Assembly (NCBI GenBank): GCA_017531845.1
Contig: JAFXKI010000007.1
Location: 268,081 to 332,080 of the forward strand
Direction of reading: 5' to 3'
DNA length: 64,000 nucleotides
Source of the DNA: Opitutales bacterium
GTDB taxonomy: Bacteria > Verrucomicrobiota > Verrucomicrobiia > Opitutales > UBA953
In this document: positions 17,087 through 26,104 of the stretch, piece after piece
Position numbering within the stretch: the stretch's first letter is position 1
How the letters are laid out: each line of letters starts with the position of its first letter
Position numbers and translations under genes: made by a program
The notes under the pieces: model-generated
The model's input: only the letters and a program-made list of their open reading frames with translations
The model's database searches: none
Told to the model about the DNA's origin: nothing

Positions 17087-19897
17087 ATGGCAGTGGAACT
17101 TAAAGACACCTTGAATCTCCCCGTAACGGATTTCCCGATGCGGGCAAATCTCACCTCCCGCGAACCCAAGCGCATCGCGTTTTGGGAGGAAACAGACCTT
17201 TACAGCCGCCTTCAGCAAAAGAACGCGGGAACGGGAAAATCTTACATTCTCCACGACGGACCGCCGTTCACCAACGGCGACGTGCACATCGGCACCGCGC
17301 TCAACAAGCTCCTCAAGGACATCATCATGCGCTACAAAACGATGCGCGGCTTCCGCGTCCCCTACGTTCCCGGCTGGGACTGCCACGGCTTGCCGATCGA
17401 GCACAAGGTGATGAAAGAACTCCACGCCAAGGAAAAAACGCTCACGCCGCTCGAAATCCGCAAAGCCTGCGCCGAATTTTCCGAAAGCTTTATCGAAAAA
17501 CAGCGCAAACAATTTAAGCGCCTCGGCATCCTCGCCGACTGGGCAGCGGAATACAAAACGAAAAATCCCGCCTACGAAGCCGACATCGTCCGCACCTTCG
17601 CAAACATGGTCGCGAACGATTTGATTTACCGCAGCAAAAAGCCGGTTTACTGGTCAATTCCCTGCAAAACCGCGCTCGCCGAAGCCGAAATCGAATACAA
17701 AAACCACTCCTCGCCGTCTATCTGGGTCGCGTTCCAGCAAATCGACGCGCCGGAAAAGAATTTTGTCATCTGGACAACGACTCCGTGGACGATTCCCGCA
17801 AACATGGCTGTCGCCGTGCATCCGGAACTTGAATACGTCGAAATTTCCCACGCCGGAAAAATTTACATCGTTGCCGACGCTCTCGCGGAAAAATTCATCG
17901 CCGATTGCGGCTTGGAAGGCGCGGTGCGCGGCGCGAAAGTCCTCGGAAAAACCCTCGAAGGCATTCAAACGCAACATCCGATTTGCGCGCGCACTTCGCC
18001 CGTCGTTTGCGCCGATTACATCACGACCGACGCGGGAACGGGCTGCGTTCACACCGCCGGCGGGCACGGGCTTGAAGACTACCAAACCTGCCTGCGCTAC
18101 GGCATCGAAATTTATTGTCCGGTCAACGACGAAGGCGTTTACGCCAATGACGGTCGCGTTCCCGCGTCGCTCGTCGGTATCTCCGTTTTGGATACAAATG
18201 GGAAATGCCCGGCAAACATCGAAGTTTTGAAACTGCTCGAAGCTTCGGGCAAGCTTTTAAAAGTCGCGAAAATCGACCACCAATACCCGCACTGCTGGCG
18301 CTCGAAAACGCCGGTGATTTTCCGCGCCATGGACCAATGGTTCGTCGCGCTCGACAAAAACGGTATGCGCGCCAAGGCGCTTGCCCAAATCGGCGACGTT
18401 TCCTGGATTCCCGCCAGCGGCGAAAATCGCATTCGCGCCGCCGTTGAAGGTCGCCCGGACTGGTGTATTTCCCGCCAACGCTCCTGGGGCGTGCCGATTC
18501 CGGTTTTCTACGACGCGGACACGCGCGAAGCGTTTCTCGATGCAAACGTTATCAACGGTATCGCAGACAAAATCGCCGTCGCGGGAACCGATATTTGGTT
18601 TGAAAAATCCCCGGCGGAACTGCTCGCAGGAATTGATGTTCCCGCCAACTGGCCGGCGCCGGAAAAACTCGTCGCGGGAACGGACACGCTCGACGTTTGG
18701 ATCGATTCCGGTTCGTCTTCCGCCGCTGTCTTGAAGCGCAACGCGGACCTCGCGTTCCCGGCGGACTTGTATCTCGAAGGTTCCGACCAGCACCGCGGCT
18801 GGTTCCAATCTTCGCTGTGGACGAGCGTTATTAATTTCGGCTGCGCACCGTATAAAAAAGTCATCACGCACGGATTTGTCGTCAACGAAGGCACGCGCCA
18901 GAAAATTTCCAAGTCCGACGGCAAGCCGCAAACCGCCGACGGCTACGTTTCCAAATACGGAGCCGACATCGTTCGCCTTTGGATCGCTTCGGAAAATTAT
19001 CAGAACGATATTCCGCTTTCCGACGGCATTCTCGACGCGACGGCAACGCAGTATCGCAACATTCGCAACACGCTCCGTTACCAACTTTCGAATCTTTACG
19101 ATTTCGATCCCGCGAAAGACGCCGTTCCGTTTGCGGAGCTGACGCTGATCGATAAGTGGGCGCTCACGAAATTCTTCCGCCTTCTCGCCGACGTTACCGC
19201 GAATTACGAAAACTGCGAATTCCACAAAGCCTACGCCGCCATCGCCGCGTTTACCGTGGAAACGCTTTCGGCAACCTATCACAACATTCTCAAAGACCGC
19301 CTTTACACCTACGCCGCGAACTCGCGGGAACGCCGTTCGTCGCAAACCGCGATTTACACGATTTTCACGGCTTACGTCAAAATGCTCGCGCCGATGCTTC
19401 CGTTTACGACGGACGAAGCGTGGGGATTTTTCACGGCGAAAAACGAATACGCGAAGGATTCCGTTCTTTTGCAGGATTGGCCGCAGGTAAATCCGGAATG
19501 CGTTTTCGAGGAAGAAGCGGCGGAATTCGACGCGTTGCTCAAAGTGCTCGACAACGTGAATCTGAAGCTCGACGCGCTTCGCTCTGCGAAAGTCATCGGG
19601 CAATCGCTCGAAGCCGTGCTCACGATTTCCGGCGATCCCGCCGATGCAACCTTCGCGCTTTTGAAAAAGCACGCCGCCTTGCTCGCGGAAACCTTTATCG
19701 TCTCGGAAGTGCGCCTCTCCGACGCACCTGCGGGAACGCCGCTCTCTGTCGAAGCCGTCAAAGCGGAAACGCTCGGCTACGTCCGTTGCCCGCGCTCGTG
19801 GCGCTGGCTTCCGGAACTCGTCGACGCGGGAACGTTCGGCAAAGTTTCCGCGCGCTGCCGCGACGCTCTTAAGGAGAAATTCCCGAACGAAGTTTAA
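17087..19897 (+). CDS. ileS: Isoleucyl-tRNA synthetase
   Basis: IleS charges tRNA(Ile). The 936-residue protein is a normal bacterial-type enzyme with HIGH-like GDVHIGTALNK, the editing-domain segment TTTPWTIPANMA and KMSKS-like RQKISKSDGKP. An anticodon-binding domain follows. The C-terminal zinc finger of bacterial IleS is degenerate: where C-x2-C ... C-x2-C is expected, Cys901 and Cys924 remain but the partners are Ser904 and Ser921. The 9-bp inverted repeat before the gene may be regulatory. No T-box leader is seen. Confidence 0.95.
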   Translation: MAVELKDTLNLPVTDFPMRANLTSREPKRIAFWEETDLYSRLQQKNAGTGKSYILHDGPPFTNGDVHIGTALNKLLKDIIMRYKTMRGFRVPYVPGWDCHGLPIEHKVMKELHAKEKTLTPLEIRKACAEFSESFIEKQRKQFKRLGILADWAAEYKTKNPAYEADIVRTFANMVANDLIYRSKKPVYWSIPCKTALAEAEIEYKNHSSPSIWVAFQQIDAPEKNFVIWTTTPWTIPANMAVAVHPELEYVEISHAGKIYIVADALAEKFIADCGLEGAVRGAKVLGKTLEGIQTQHPICARTSPVVCADYITTDAGTGCVHTAGGHGLEDYQTCLRYGIEIYCPVNDEGVYANDGRVPASLVGISVLDTNGKCPANIEVLKLLEASGKLLKVAKIDHQYPHCWRSKTPVIFRAMDQWFVALDKNGMRAKALAQIGDVSWIPASGENRIRAAVEGRPDWCISRQRSWGVPIPVFYDADTREAFLDANVINGIADKIAVAGTDIWFEKSPAELLAGIDVPANWPAPEKLVAGTDTLDVWIDSGSSSAAVLKRNADLAFPADLYLEGSDQHRGWFQSSLWTSVINFGCAPYKKVITHGFVVNEGTRQKISKSDGKPQTADGYVSKYGADIVRLWIASENYQNDIPLSDGILDATATQYRNIRNTLRYQLSNLYDFDPAKDAVPFAELTLIDKWALTKFFRLLADVTANYENCEFHKAYAAIAAFTVETLSATYHNILKDRLYTYAANSRERRSSQTAIYTIFTAYVKMLAPMLPFTTDEAWGFFTAKNEYAKDSVLLQDWPQVNPECVFEEEAAEFDALLKVLDNVNLKLDALRSAKVIGQSLEAVLTISGDPADATFALLKKHAALLAETFIVSEVRLSDAPAGTPLSVEAVKAETLGYVRCPRSWRWLPELVDAGTFGKVSARCRDALKEKFPNEV

Positions 19898-19934
19898 TCC
19901 GAATTTATCCGATAACGTTTTAATTTTTTTTCAG

Positions 19935-21011
19935 ATGGCAACCCAATCTAACCCAAAAACTGCCAAGAAAAAAGCTACGGCAAAAAAAACGGATTCTGTG
20001 CAGAAAAAGTCTGCCGCGAAAAAACCGGTTACCGTCGTAAAAGCAACTCCGGCAAAAAAATCTGCCGAAGAAAAGAAACTTTCGGCTTCGCTTAAATCTG
20101 CCGCAAAGAAAGAGAAAAAAACACCCGCTACGAAGTCAAAAAAAGCTAAAATCGAAGCGCCGAAAAATTCTCTCGCCGACATTGTTGTCCGCCGCGACGC
20201 AGAAACCGTGCAAACAAAAGTCATTACGCGCCGCCGCGGACTTATCGCCTATACGCCGAAAGAATTAGAGCTGATGTTCCTGCGCCGCGGAGCCGAAAAC
20301 ATCAATCTTTTCAATCCTGCGACTGCGGAAAAAGTGCAAACAAAACCCGTTCCCGCAACGCGCCAAATTTTGAAGGAACTTCCGAAGGCAAAACCGCGGA
20401 AAGTCGGAGCCGTTTCTCTTGATGAACTTTTCGGCTACAATCCCTTTGCCAAAGACAGCGTTTCCGCCGAGGAAAAAATGATTCCGGCGAAATGGATGAG
20501 GTATTACAAAAAACTCACCACGCTCAAAGTCGCGATTCAAAAGGAGATCGACGAACATTCGCAAAACGCGTTCAGCCGCCAAGGAAAAGAAGACACCGGC
20601 GACCTTTCCGCCTCTTACAGCCAACACACGGCGGACATCGACAACGAAGCGTTCACGCGTGATTGCGCGCTGAGCCTGCTCGCCGGGAAACAGCAGGAAC
20701 TCGCCGAAATCAACATCGCCATCGAGCGCATGAAAAAAGGCACTTACGGCGTTTGTGAAATCACCGGAAAACCGATTCCGGCGGAGAGACTCCGCGACGT
20801 GCCCTTCACACGCTACTCCATCGAAGGAAAAATCGAAGCAGAAAAACAACGCGCCGCCGCCGCACGCCGCCGCCGCGCGAATGCCGCGACCGATATCGCC
20901 TCCGTTACCGACCTTGAAAACGACGTGCCGATTGTTTTCAACGACGATGATGATGCCGATCGCAAAAAAACGACCACTGCCGATCCGGAAGCCGAAAGCG
21001 AAGCAAAGTAG
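19935..21011 (+). CDS. DksA/TraR-like protein with a lysine-rich N-terminal tail
   Basis: The 358-residue protein has three parts. Residues 1-77 are histone-H1-like, with 25 lysines among Ala, Pro and Thr. A middle region (about 78-180) has no clear match. The C-terminal part resembles DksA, with a coiled-coil and the finger region GTYGVCEITGKPIPAERL followed by PFTRYSIEGK. Only one of the four zinc cysteines survives (Cys274); the others are Thr277, Ser295 and Gly298. DksA proteins bind the RNA polymerase secondary channel; the basic tail suggests added DNA or RNA contact. The acidic C-terminus (FNDDDDADRK) is also unusual. It has its own terminator. Confidence 0.75.
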   Translation: MATQSNPKTAKKKATAKKTDSVQKKSAAKKPVTVVKATPAKKSAEEKKLSASLKSAAKKEKKTPATKSKKAKIEAPKNSLADIVVRRDAETVQTKVITRRRGLIAYTPKELELMFLRRGAENINLFNPATAEKVQTKPVPATRQILKELPKAKPRKVGAVSLDELFGYNPFAKDSVSAEEKMIPAKWMRYYKKLTTLKVAIQKEIDEHSQNAFSRQGKEDTGDLSASYSQHTADIDNEAFTRDCALSLLAGKQQELAEINIAIERMKKGTYGVCEITGKPIPAERLRDVPFTRYSIEGKIEAEKQRAAAARRRRANAATDIASVTDLENDVPIVFNDDDDADRKKTTTADPEAESEAK

Positions 21012-21065
21012 AGTTGTAAAAATCTCTCACGGAGCCGCAAAGATAATCAAAACGTGTATTTTTGC

Positions 21066-21095
21066 AAAAGAACAGGCATTCCGCCTGTTCTTTTT
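21066..21095 (+). terminator. Terminator of the DksA-like gene
   Basis: GAACAGGC and GCCTGTTC form a perfect stem around ATTCC with A-runs before and five T after. It does not contain the iterated motif. Confidence 0.88.
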
Positions 21096-21130
21096 CTAAC
21101 TCCGGTCGCTTGCGATATATAACGATACGT

Positions 21131-21198
21131 TAAAAAAGAAATCCTCCCCGAAGAACGCGTTCCCGCGCAAAGCAGGACCGGGTTCTTGGAAGATTTCT
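21131..21198 (-). terminator. Terminator of the metal-efflux operon
   Basis: On the minus strand AGAAATCTTCCAAGAAC pairs with a slightly bulged partner, GTTCTTCGGGGAGGATTTCT, and TTTTTTAA follows. The loop holds one GCGGGAACGCG copy. It lies downstream of the RND pump stop codon. Confidence 0.65.
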
Positions 21199-21235
21199 AA
21201 ACAAAAACGCCTGCCGGAATCCGTGCCGCAATTTT

Positions 21236-24200
21236 TCAACAATTTGGTTTTTTCGTTGCCAGGAGTTTGGAGGCGGCGGGAACGACGAGGAGGGAAAGCA
21301 CGGTTGCGGAGATAAGCCCGCCGAATTGGACGAGCGCAAGCGGGCCGAGCAGTTCGCCGCCGGGTTGGTCTATCGCGAAAATCAGCGGCAGCAAGCCCAG
21401 TTCCGTCGTCAAAGAAGTCATAATAATCGGCACGACGCGTTCGAGCGAGCCGATGCGAATTGCGTTTTCCGTATCCATTCCTTCATTACGCAAATCGCGA
21501 TAACGGTTCATCAGAATCAAGCCGGAGCGCACGCCGAAACCGATAACGGTAACGAAGCCGACAATCGATGCGACGGACAGAATCGGCGCAATGTAGTGCC
21601 CGCCGCCGAAGACGGATGCAAGCGTTCCCGGCGTCGCGATGAACACTGCCGCGATCCCGCCGATGATGCAAAGCGGAATGTTCACGAGCGTTACGAGCGC
21701 GCTGCGTAGGCTTCCGAGTGCGGCGGTAAGCAGAAAAATAATTGCGATGAGAATCGCCGCGCCGAGCAGGTAAAGGCGTTGAGCGGCGGATTCCCGTGCC
21801 TGAATCGTTCCCGCGTACTCGACGGTGCAACCGAGTTCGTGCATCGCGGGATCGAGCTTTTCGCGACAGGCTTTGACGAGGTCGCCGAGGTTGGAATCCG
21901 GCGCGGGATTGCAGGAAATCATGGCTTTGCGGAGTGTGTTATCGCGCAAAATCAGATTGGTGATTTCCTCGCGGGAAACGTCGGCAGCTTCTCCGAGGCG
22001 GACGGCTCGTCCGTTCGTGCCGATGAGTTCGAGATTGCGCACGTCGTCGACGGACATGCGCAACTCGGGAGCGAGGCGCATAACGATGTTCCAGCGATCC
22101 TGATTTTTGATGACTTCGCCGAGCTTTGCGCCGTTGATTGCGGTGGAAACCTGCTCGGCGGCTTCGGCAATCGTGAGCCCGTAAACGCCGAGAATTTCCT
22201 GGTTGTAGCGAATGCGAATCGTATCGACCATGACTTCGCGGTTGGCGCGTGCATCGGCAACTTCGGGAAGTTTTTCCAAAATTTCCTTGGCTTTGAGCGC
22301 AGCTTGGCGCAGTTGCGGCAGTTCGCTTCCGTAAATATTGATTGCCATTTCGGAGTTGGAGCCGGAAAGAGCGGCGGAAATGCGATGCGCAAGCGGATAG
22401 CCGATCATCGTGGACGTTCCCGGAATCCCTTCGATGGCGTCCTGAATTTTCGCGCGCAACTCGCGTTGGTCTTTTTTCAAATCCACGCGCACGAGAATTT
22501 CCGAGGCGGAAACGGGTTCGGCGTGTTCGTCATTTTCGGCGCGACCGGTACGCTGGGCAACGCTGATGACACCGTCGATTTTTTCCACTTTTTTTGCGCA
22601 TTGGCGGGCGATGCGCTCGGTTTCGTCGAGCGAAGTTCCCGGTACGGCGTTGACGAAGACCGTGTAGCAATCTTCGTTAAACGGCGGGAGAAAACTCGCG
22701 CCGAAGGTGCTCGCCAGCCACAGCGCGCCCGCCGTGAGCACGAGCGTTCCCACGACCACGCTTTTTGCGCGGCGCAGGCAGAAATTCAGAATCGGCATGT
22801 AGAGGCGACGGATTTGGCGCACGGAAAAACTTTCCTGCGCGGCAGGGCTTGTTTCGTTTGCGGCGGGAACGGCTTGTGCGCTTTTCTTTTCGCGGAACGC
22901 GAGCGAGCAAAGCACGGGAACAACCGTTACCGCAACGACGAGCGACATCGCAAACGCGAGCATGAACGAAATGCCGAGCGGACGGAAAAATTGACCTTCC
23001 AAGCCCGAAAGGAAAAGCACCGGCGTGAATACGAGCAGAATAATCACCGATGAGTAGCCGATGGAGCCGAGAATTTCGTTTTTCGCGCCCATGAGCACGT
23101 CGAATTTCGAGCGACGTTTTTCCGGCGGAAGCGCGGCGTTTTCGGAAAGTTTTCGCCACGCAATTTCGACAAAAATAATCGCGTTGTCGACGACGTCACC
23201 GACGGCAACCGCCAAGCCGCCGAGCGTCATGATGTTGATCGCTAAATCGAACATCGGGAAAAACAGAAACGCGAAAAGTATCGAAAGCGGCATCGCGGCA
23301 AGCGTGATGAGCGCTGTGCGCACGTTCAGCAAAGTCAGGAAAATGACGAGCATGACGACAATGCCCGCCGTAAGCAGTGTTTCGGCACCGTTGGCAAGCG
23401 AAAGCTCGATGAAGTCGGATTGGCGGTAGGCGTCGACGTGGAGCTCCATGCCGGCGGGAAGCTGGCTCGCGGAAAATTCTTTGACGGCGCGGTCGACGGC
23501 TTGTGTCAGCTTCTGCGTGTTGGCGCCGGGCACTTTTTGCACGGAAAGCACAATCGCATCGGTTCCCATAAAGCCGGCGTTCCCGCGCCGCGGAGCGCCG
23601 TCGATTTTGACTTCGGCAAGGTCTTCGATTTTTACCGTTCCCGAGGCGTGCGCGGGAACGAGCGAGCGGCGGATTTGCTCAAGCGTTTCAACGCGGGAAT
23701 CCTGTTGGAGCGGAAGTTCCAGCCCGGCGACATCTTCGAGGTAGCCGGCAGGCTCGGCTGAACCGGCGGCGGCAACGGCGGCTTTCAAATCGTCAATCGA
23801 AACATTTGCCTGACGCAAGCGCGCGGGATCGTAAACGATTTGATATTCCGGCAAACGCCCGCCGAGCACGGTAACCTGCCCGACGCCGGGAATCGCGAGC
23901 AGGCGATTTCGCAAGCGATATTCCGCAAGCTGGCGCATGTCGAGCAGACGCTGATTTTTCTCTTCGGCGGAAAGTTTTTCAAACGAGGCATCCGGTGTGA
24001 GCGCGATAAGCATGATTTCGCCCGTGACGGAAACAATCGGTGCAAGTTCGACGTCAACATTTTCCGGGAGCGATGAGCGCACGCTCGCGAGGCGTTCCGT
24101 GACGATTTGGCGAGCAAGGTAAATATCTGTGTCCCAATCGAAATCCACCCAGACAAATGAGAGTCCGCCGCCGGACGAAGAGCGCACTTCCTTTACGCCC

Positions 24201-24430
24201 GCCGTGCCGTTCATCGCGGATTCGACGGGAATCGTGATGTAGCGTTCGACTTCTTCCGCCGTCAGCCCGCCGGCTTCGGTTTGAATCGTTACGCGCGGCA
24301 CGCGCAATTCCGGAAACACGTCGACCGGTGTATTTTTCAAAACAAAAAGCGATGCGGCGACGAGCAGAAGCGTCAGCAGGACCACGGTCCAGCGCTTCCG
24401 TAAACAAAATGCAATCAGTGAATCCATCAT
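21236..24430 (-). CDS. Heavy-metal efflux RND pump (CusA/CzcA family)
   Basis: The 1064-residue inner-membrane protein exports metal ions by proton antiport. The opening FCLRKRWTVVLLTLLLVAA is transmembrane helix 1, and PVDVFPELRVPRVTI with GLTAEEVERYITIPVE is the HME-RND N-terminal signature. GGLAVAVGDVVDNAIIFVE in helix 4 carries the proton-relay acidic residues. A second copy of the fold follows, as usual. The CusA MPIK-like methionine ladder is not evident in the porter domain (MIGYPLAHRIS instead), so the metal is not obvious from this gene; the CsoR signature upstream suggests Cu(I). It is the last gene of a five-gene operon, 151 bases after the adaptor gene. Confidence 0.93.
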   Translation of the reverse strand: MMDSLIAFCLRKRWTVVLLTLLLVAASLFVLKNTPVDVFPELRVPRVTIQTEAGGLTAEEVERYITIPVESAMNGTAGVKEVRSSSGGGLSFVWVDFDWDTDIYLARQIVTERLASVRSSLPENVDVELAPIVSVTGEIMLIALTPDASFEKLSAEEKNQRLLDMRQLAEYRLRNRLLAIPGVGQVTVLGGRLPEYQIVYDPARLRQANVSIDDLKAAVAAAGSAEPAGYLEDVAGLELPLQQDSRVETLEQIRRSLVPAHASGTVKIEDLAEVKIDGAPRRGNAGFMGTDAIVLSVQKVPGANTQKLTQAVDRAVKEFSASQLPAGMELHVDAYRQSDFIELSLANGAETLLTAGIVVMLVIFLTLLNVRTALITLAAMPLSILFAFLFFPMFDLAINIMTLGGLAVAVGDVVDNAIIFVEIAWRKLSENAALPPEKRRSKFDVLMGAKNEILGSIGYSSVIILLVFTPVLFLSGLEGQFFRPLGISFMLAFAMSLVVAVTVVPVLCSLAFREKKSAQAVPAANETSPAAQESFSVRQIRRLYMPILNFCLRRAKSVVVGTLVLTAGALWLASTFGASFLPPFNEDCYTVFVNAVPGTSLDETERIARQCAKKVEKIDGVISVAQRTGRAENDEHAEPVSASEILVRVDLKKDQRELRAKIQDAIEGIPGTSTMIGYPLAHRISAALSGSNSEMAINIYGSELPQLRQAALKAKEILEKLPEVADARANREVMVDTIRIRYNQEILGVYGLTIAEAAEQVSTAINGAKLGEVIKNQDRWNIVMRLAPELRMSVDDVRNLELIGTNGRAVRLGEAADVSREEITNLILRDNTLRKAMISCNPAPDSNLGDLVKACREKLDPAMHELGCTVEYAGTIQARESAAQRLYLLGAAILIAIIFLLTAALGSLRSALVTLVNIPLCIIGGIAAVFIATPGTLASVFGGGHYIAPILSVASIVGFVTVIGFGVRSGLILMNRYRDLRNEGMDTENAIRIGSLERVVPIIMTSLTTELGLLPLIFAIDQPGGELLGPLALVQFGGLISATVLSLLVVPAASKLLATKKPNC

Positions 24431-24482
24431 GGGAAAAAATTTATTTTTTTATCGAAAAATGGTTGAGAGAGGAGAGCTGAGG

Positions 24483-24569
24483 GCTGAGAGGCAAATGTTT
24501 TTAAAGAATTAAAAACCCGGGAACGGGAAATTTCTGACTTCTCATTTTTATCCGGTAATGCCTCTCAGC
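24483..24569. repeat. AGCT-type inverted repeat between pump and adaptor genes
   Basis: GCTGAGAGGCA and TGCCTCTCAGC form a perfect 11-bp inverted repeat 65 bases apart, embedded in AGCTGAGGGCTGAG- and CTCTCAGCTCTTAG-like text. Related spacers occur near 26085 and 61460-61550. A single GGGAACG copy lies between the arms. It may be a hairpin that tunes mRNA stability within the operon. Confidence 0.45.
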
Positions 24570-24581
24570 TCTTAGCTTTCC

Positions 24582-26051
24582 TTAGTGTTCTCCTTCGTGG
24601 AATTTGCCGTCGGCGTGAAAGTGTCCGGCGGTTTTGCGTTTGGGCGCGTTCCCGTCTGCGGGAAGGACGTATTTCAATTCGTATCCGCCTTTGGATACAA
24701 CATTTTCTCCGGCGTGAATGTCTGAAACGGGTGTCATGCCGCGGCGCGACGGGAGCGTTTTGACTTTGCGCGCGGTGAATTTGTTCGGATCGTTCGGATC
24801 GCAGACGAAGACGACGTCGTCGACGCCGACTTTGATGACGGCACTGTTCGGCACGAGAACGAATTTCCCCTGCGTGGTTTCGGGAATGAAAACGTCGAGG
24901 CGGGCAACTTGCCCGGGGAAAATTTTCTCCGGCAGATTTTCGGGAACGAAATAAATCGTGCGCGCCTGCGTGGTTTCGTCGATTTGCGAGGCGATGCGCA
25001 GCGTTCCCGCGAGGCGCAATGTCTGTTTAGCGAGAGAAATGACGAGCTCGGCGGCAGCGTTTGAAAAATCGTCGTTCCCGAACGCGACGCCCTTAAATTC
25101 GAGCGGAGCGGATTTGATGAGCGAAAGTGCGCTTTGCCCGCGTTCGCCCCAAGCGCCTTCGTTGAGATCGAGGCTTTGGACGGTGGCGGGATTTTTCGCA
25201 AAAACGGTGAGTGTGCCGTCGGAGAAATTCGCGCCCGCCGTTGCTTGTTTCCAAAGGGCGCGGGAACGTTCGGCGGCGATTTCGAGGGAAACGATTTCGG
25301 CTTCCTTGAAACGCGCTTCGTTTTCGAGTTCGCTGTTTTTCACACCGATTTCGGCAAGGCGGGAAAGGCGGAGTTTGAGCGATTCGAGTTCGGCGCGGGA
25401 ACGGGAAAGGGCGGCGTCGGCATCTTTCATGTTGGCGGACATTTCGACGAGTTCCGGCGAGGAAACGGCGTAGAGCGGCGTTCCCGCGTCGACTTTTTGT
25501 CCGGGACGCACGAAAAAGCGGACGCTTCCGTTGGCGGTAAGCGCGGAGGTTTCGACGGCGGCGGGCGGAATCAGCATTTGCCCGTAATAAGATTTGGAGG
25601 AAACGACGGGCGCGGCGGAAACTTTTTCCGTTTCCATCGCGACGGATTGGCGCGCGCGCTCGGAAATCGTGATAACGGTTTCGTGGTGCGAATGCGCGTG
25701 AGAATCGTGCGCGTGGGCTTCGTGGGAATGAACGTGTGTGTGGTCGCTGTGTGTGTTCCTGTCGCAAGCGGCGTGGGTTGCGTGCGCGTGATTGTGCTCT
25801 TCACGGGAATGTGCAGCATGCGCGTGCGAGCAGTTTTCCCCGTGAACGTGTTCATGCGTTTCGTGTGAAGTTTTTTCGTCGTGGCTGTGCTCACAATTTT
25901 CGCCGTGCAGATGAGCGTGTTCTTCTTCATGCGCGTGTGAGCAATTTTCGCCGTGCTCATTGTGATGATGTTCTTCGGCGATTGCGGGAACGCTCCAAGC
26001 GACGGCGGCGAAGAGAAGTGCGGAAATTTTGAAAAGATTTTTTTGTTTCAT
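24582..26051 (-). CDS. RND periplasmic adaptor with a histidine-rich metal-binding tail
   Basis: The 489-residue membrane-fusion protein links the pump to the outer-membrane channel. After a signal peptide (about residues 1-25), residues 28-123 hold 33 histidines and four cysteines, including three exact HGENC repeats at 33, 49 and 70. The conserved adaptor body follows: a barrel-sandwich half (LTANGSVRFFVRPGQKVDAGTPL), a helical hairpin (DADAALSRSRAELESLKLRL) and a beta-barrel with DLNEGAWGERGQ. The His/Cys tract probably scavenges metal in the periplasm and hands it to the pump. Such tracts occur in CzcB/CusB relatives but are rarely this long. Confidence 0.9.
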   Translation of the reverse strand: MKQKNLFKISALLFAAVAWSVPAIAEEHHHNEHGENCSHAHEEEHAHLHGENCEHSHDEKTSHETHEHVHGENCSHAHAAHSREEHNHAHATHAACDRNTHSDHTHVHSHEAHAHDSHAHSHHETVITISERARQSVAMETEKVSAAPVVSSKSYYGQMLIPPAAVETSALTANGSVRFFVRPGQKVDAGTPLYAVSSPELVEMSANMKDADAALSRSRAELESLKLRLSRLAEIGVKNSELENEARFKEAEIVSLEIAAERSRALWKQATAGANFSDGTLTVFAKNPATVQSLDLNEGAWGERGQSALSLIKSAPLEFKGVAFGNDDFSNAAAELVISLAKQTLRLAGTLRIASQIDETTQARTIYFVPENLPEKIFPGQVARLDVFIPETTQGKFVLVPNSAVIKVGVDDVVFVCDPNDPNKFTARKVKTLPSRRGMTPVSDIHAGENVVSKGGYELKYVLPADGNAPKRKTAGHFHADGKFHEGEH

Positions 26052-26104
26052 GAGAATTATATTTTTTGGTGAATAATTAAGTAAGCCCTCTAAGCTCTCA
26101 GCCT

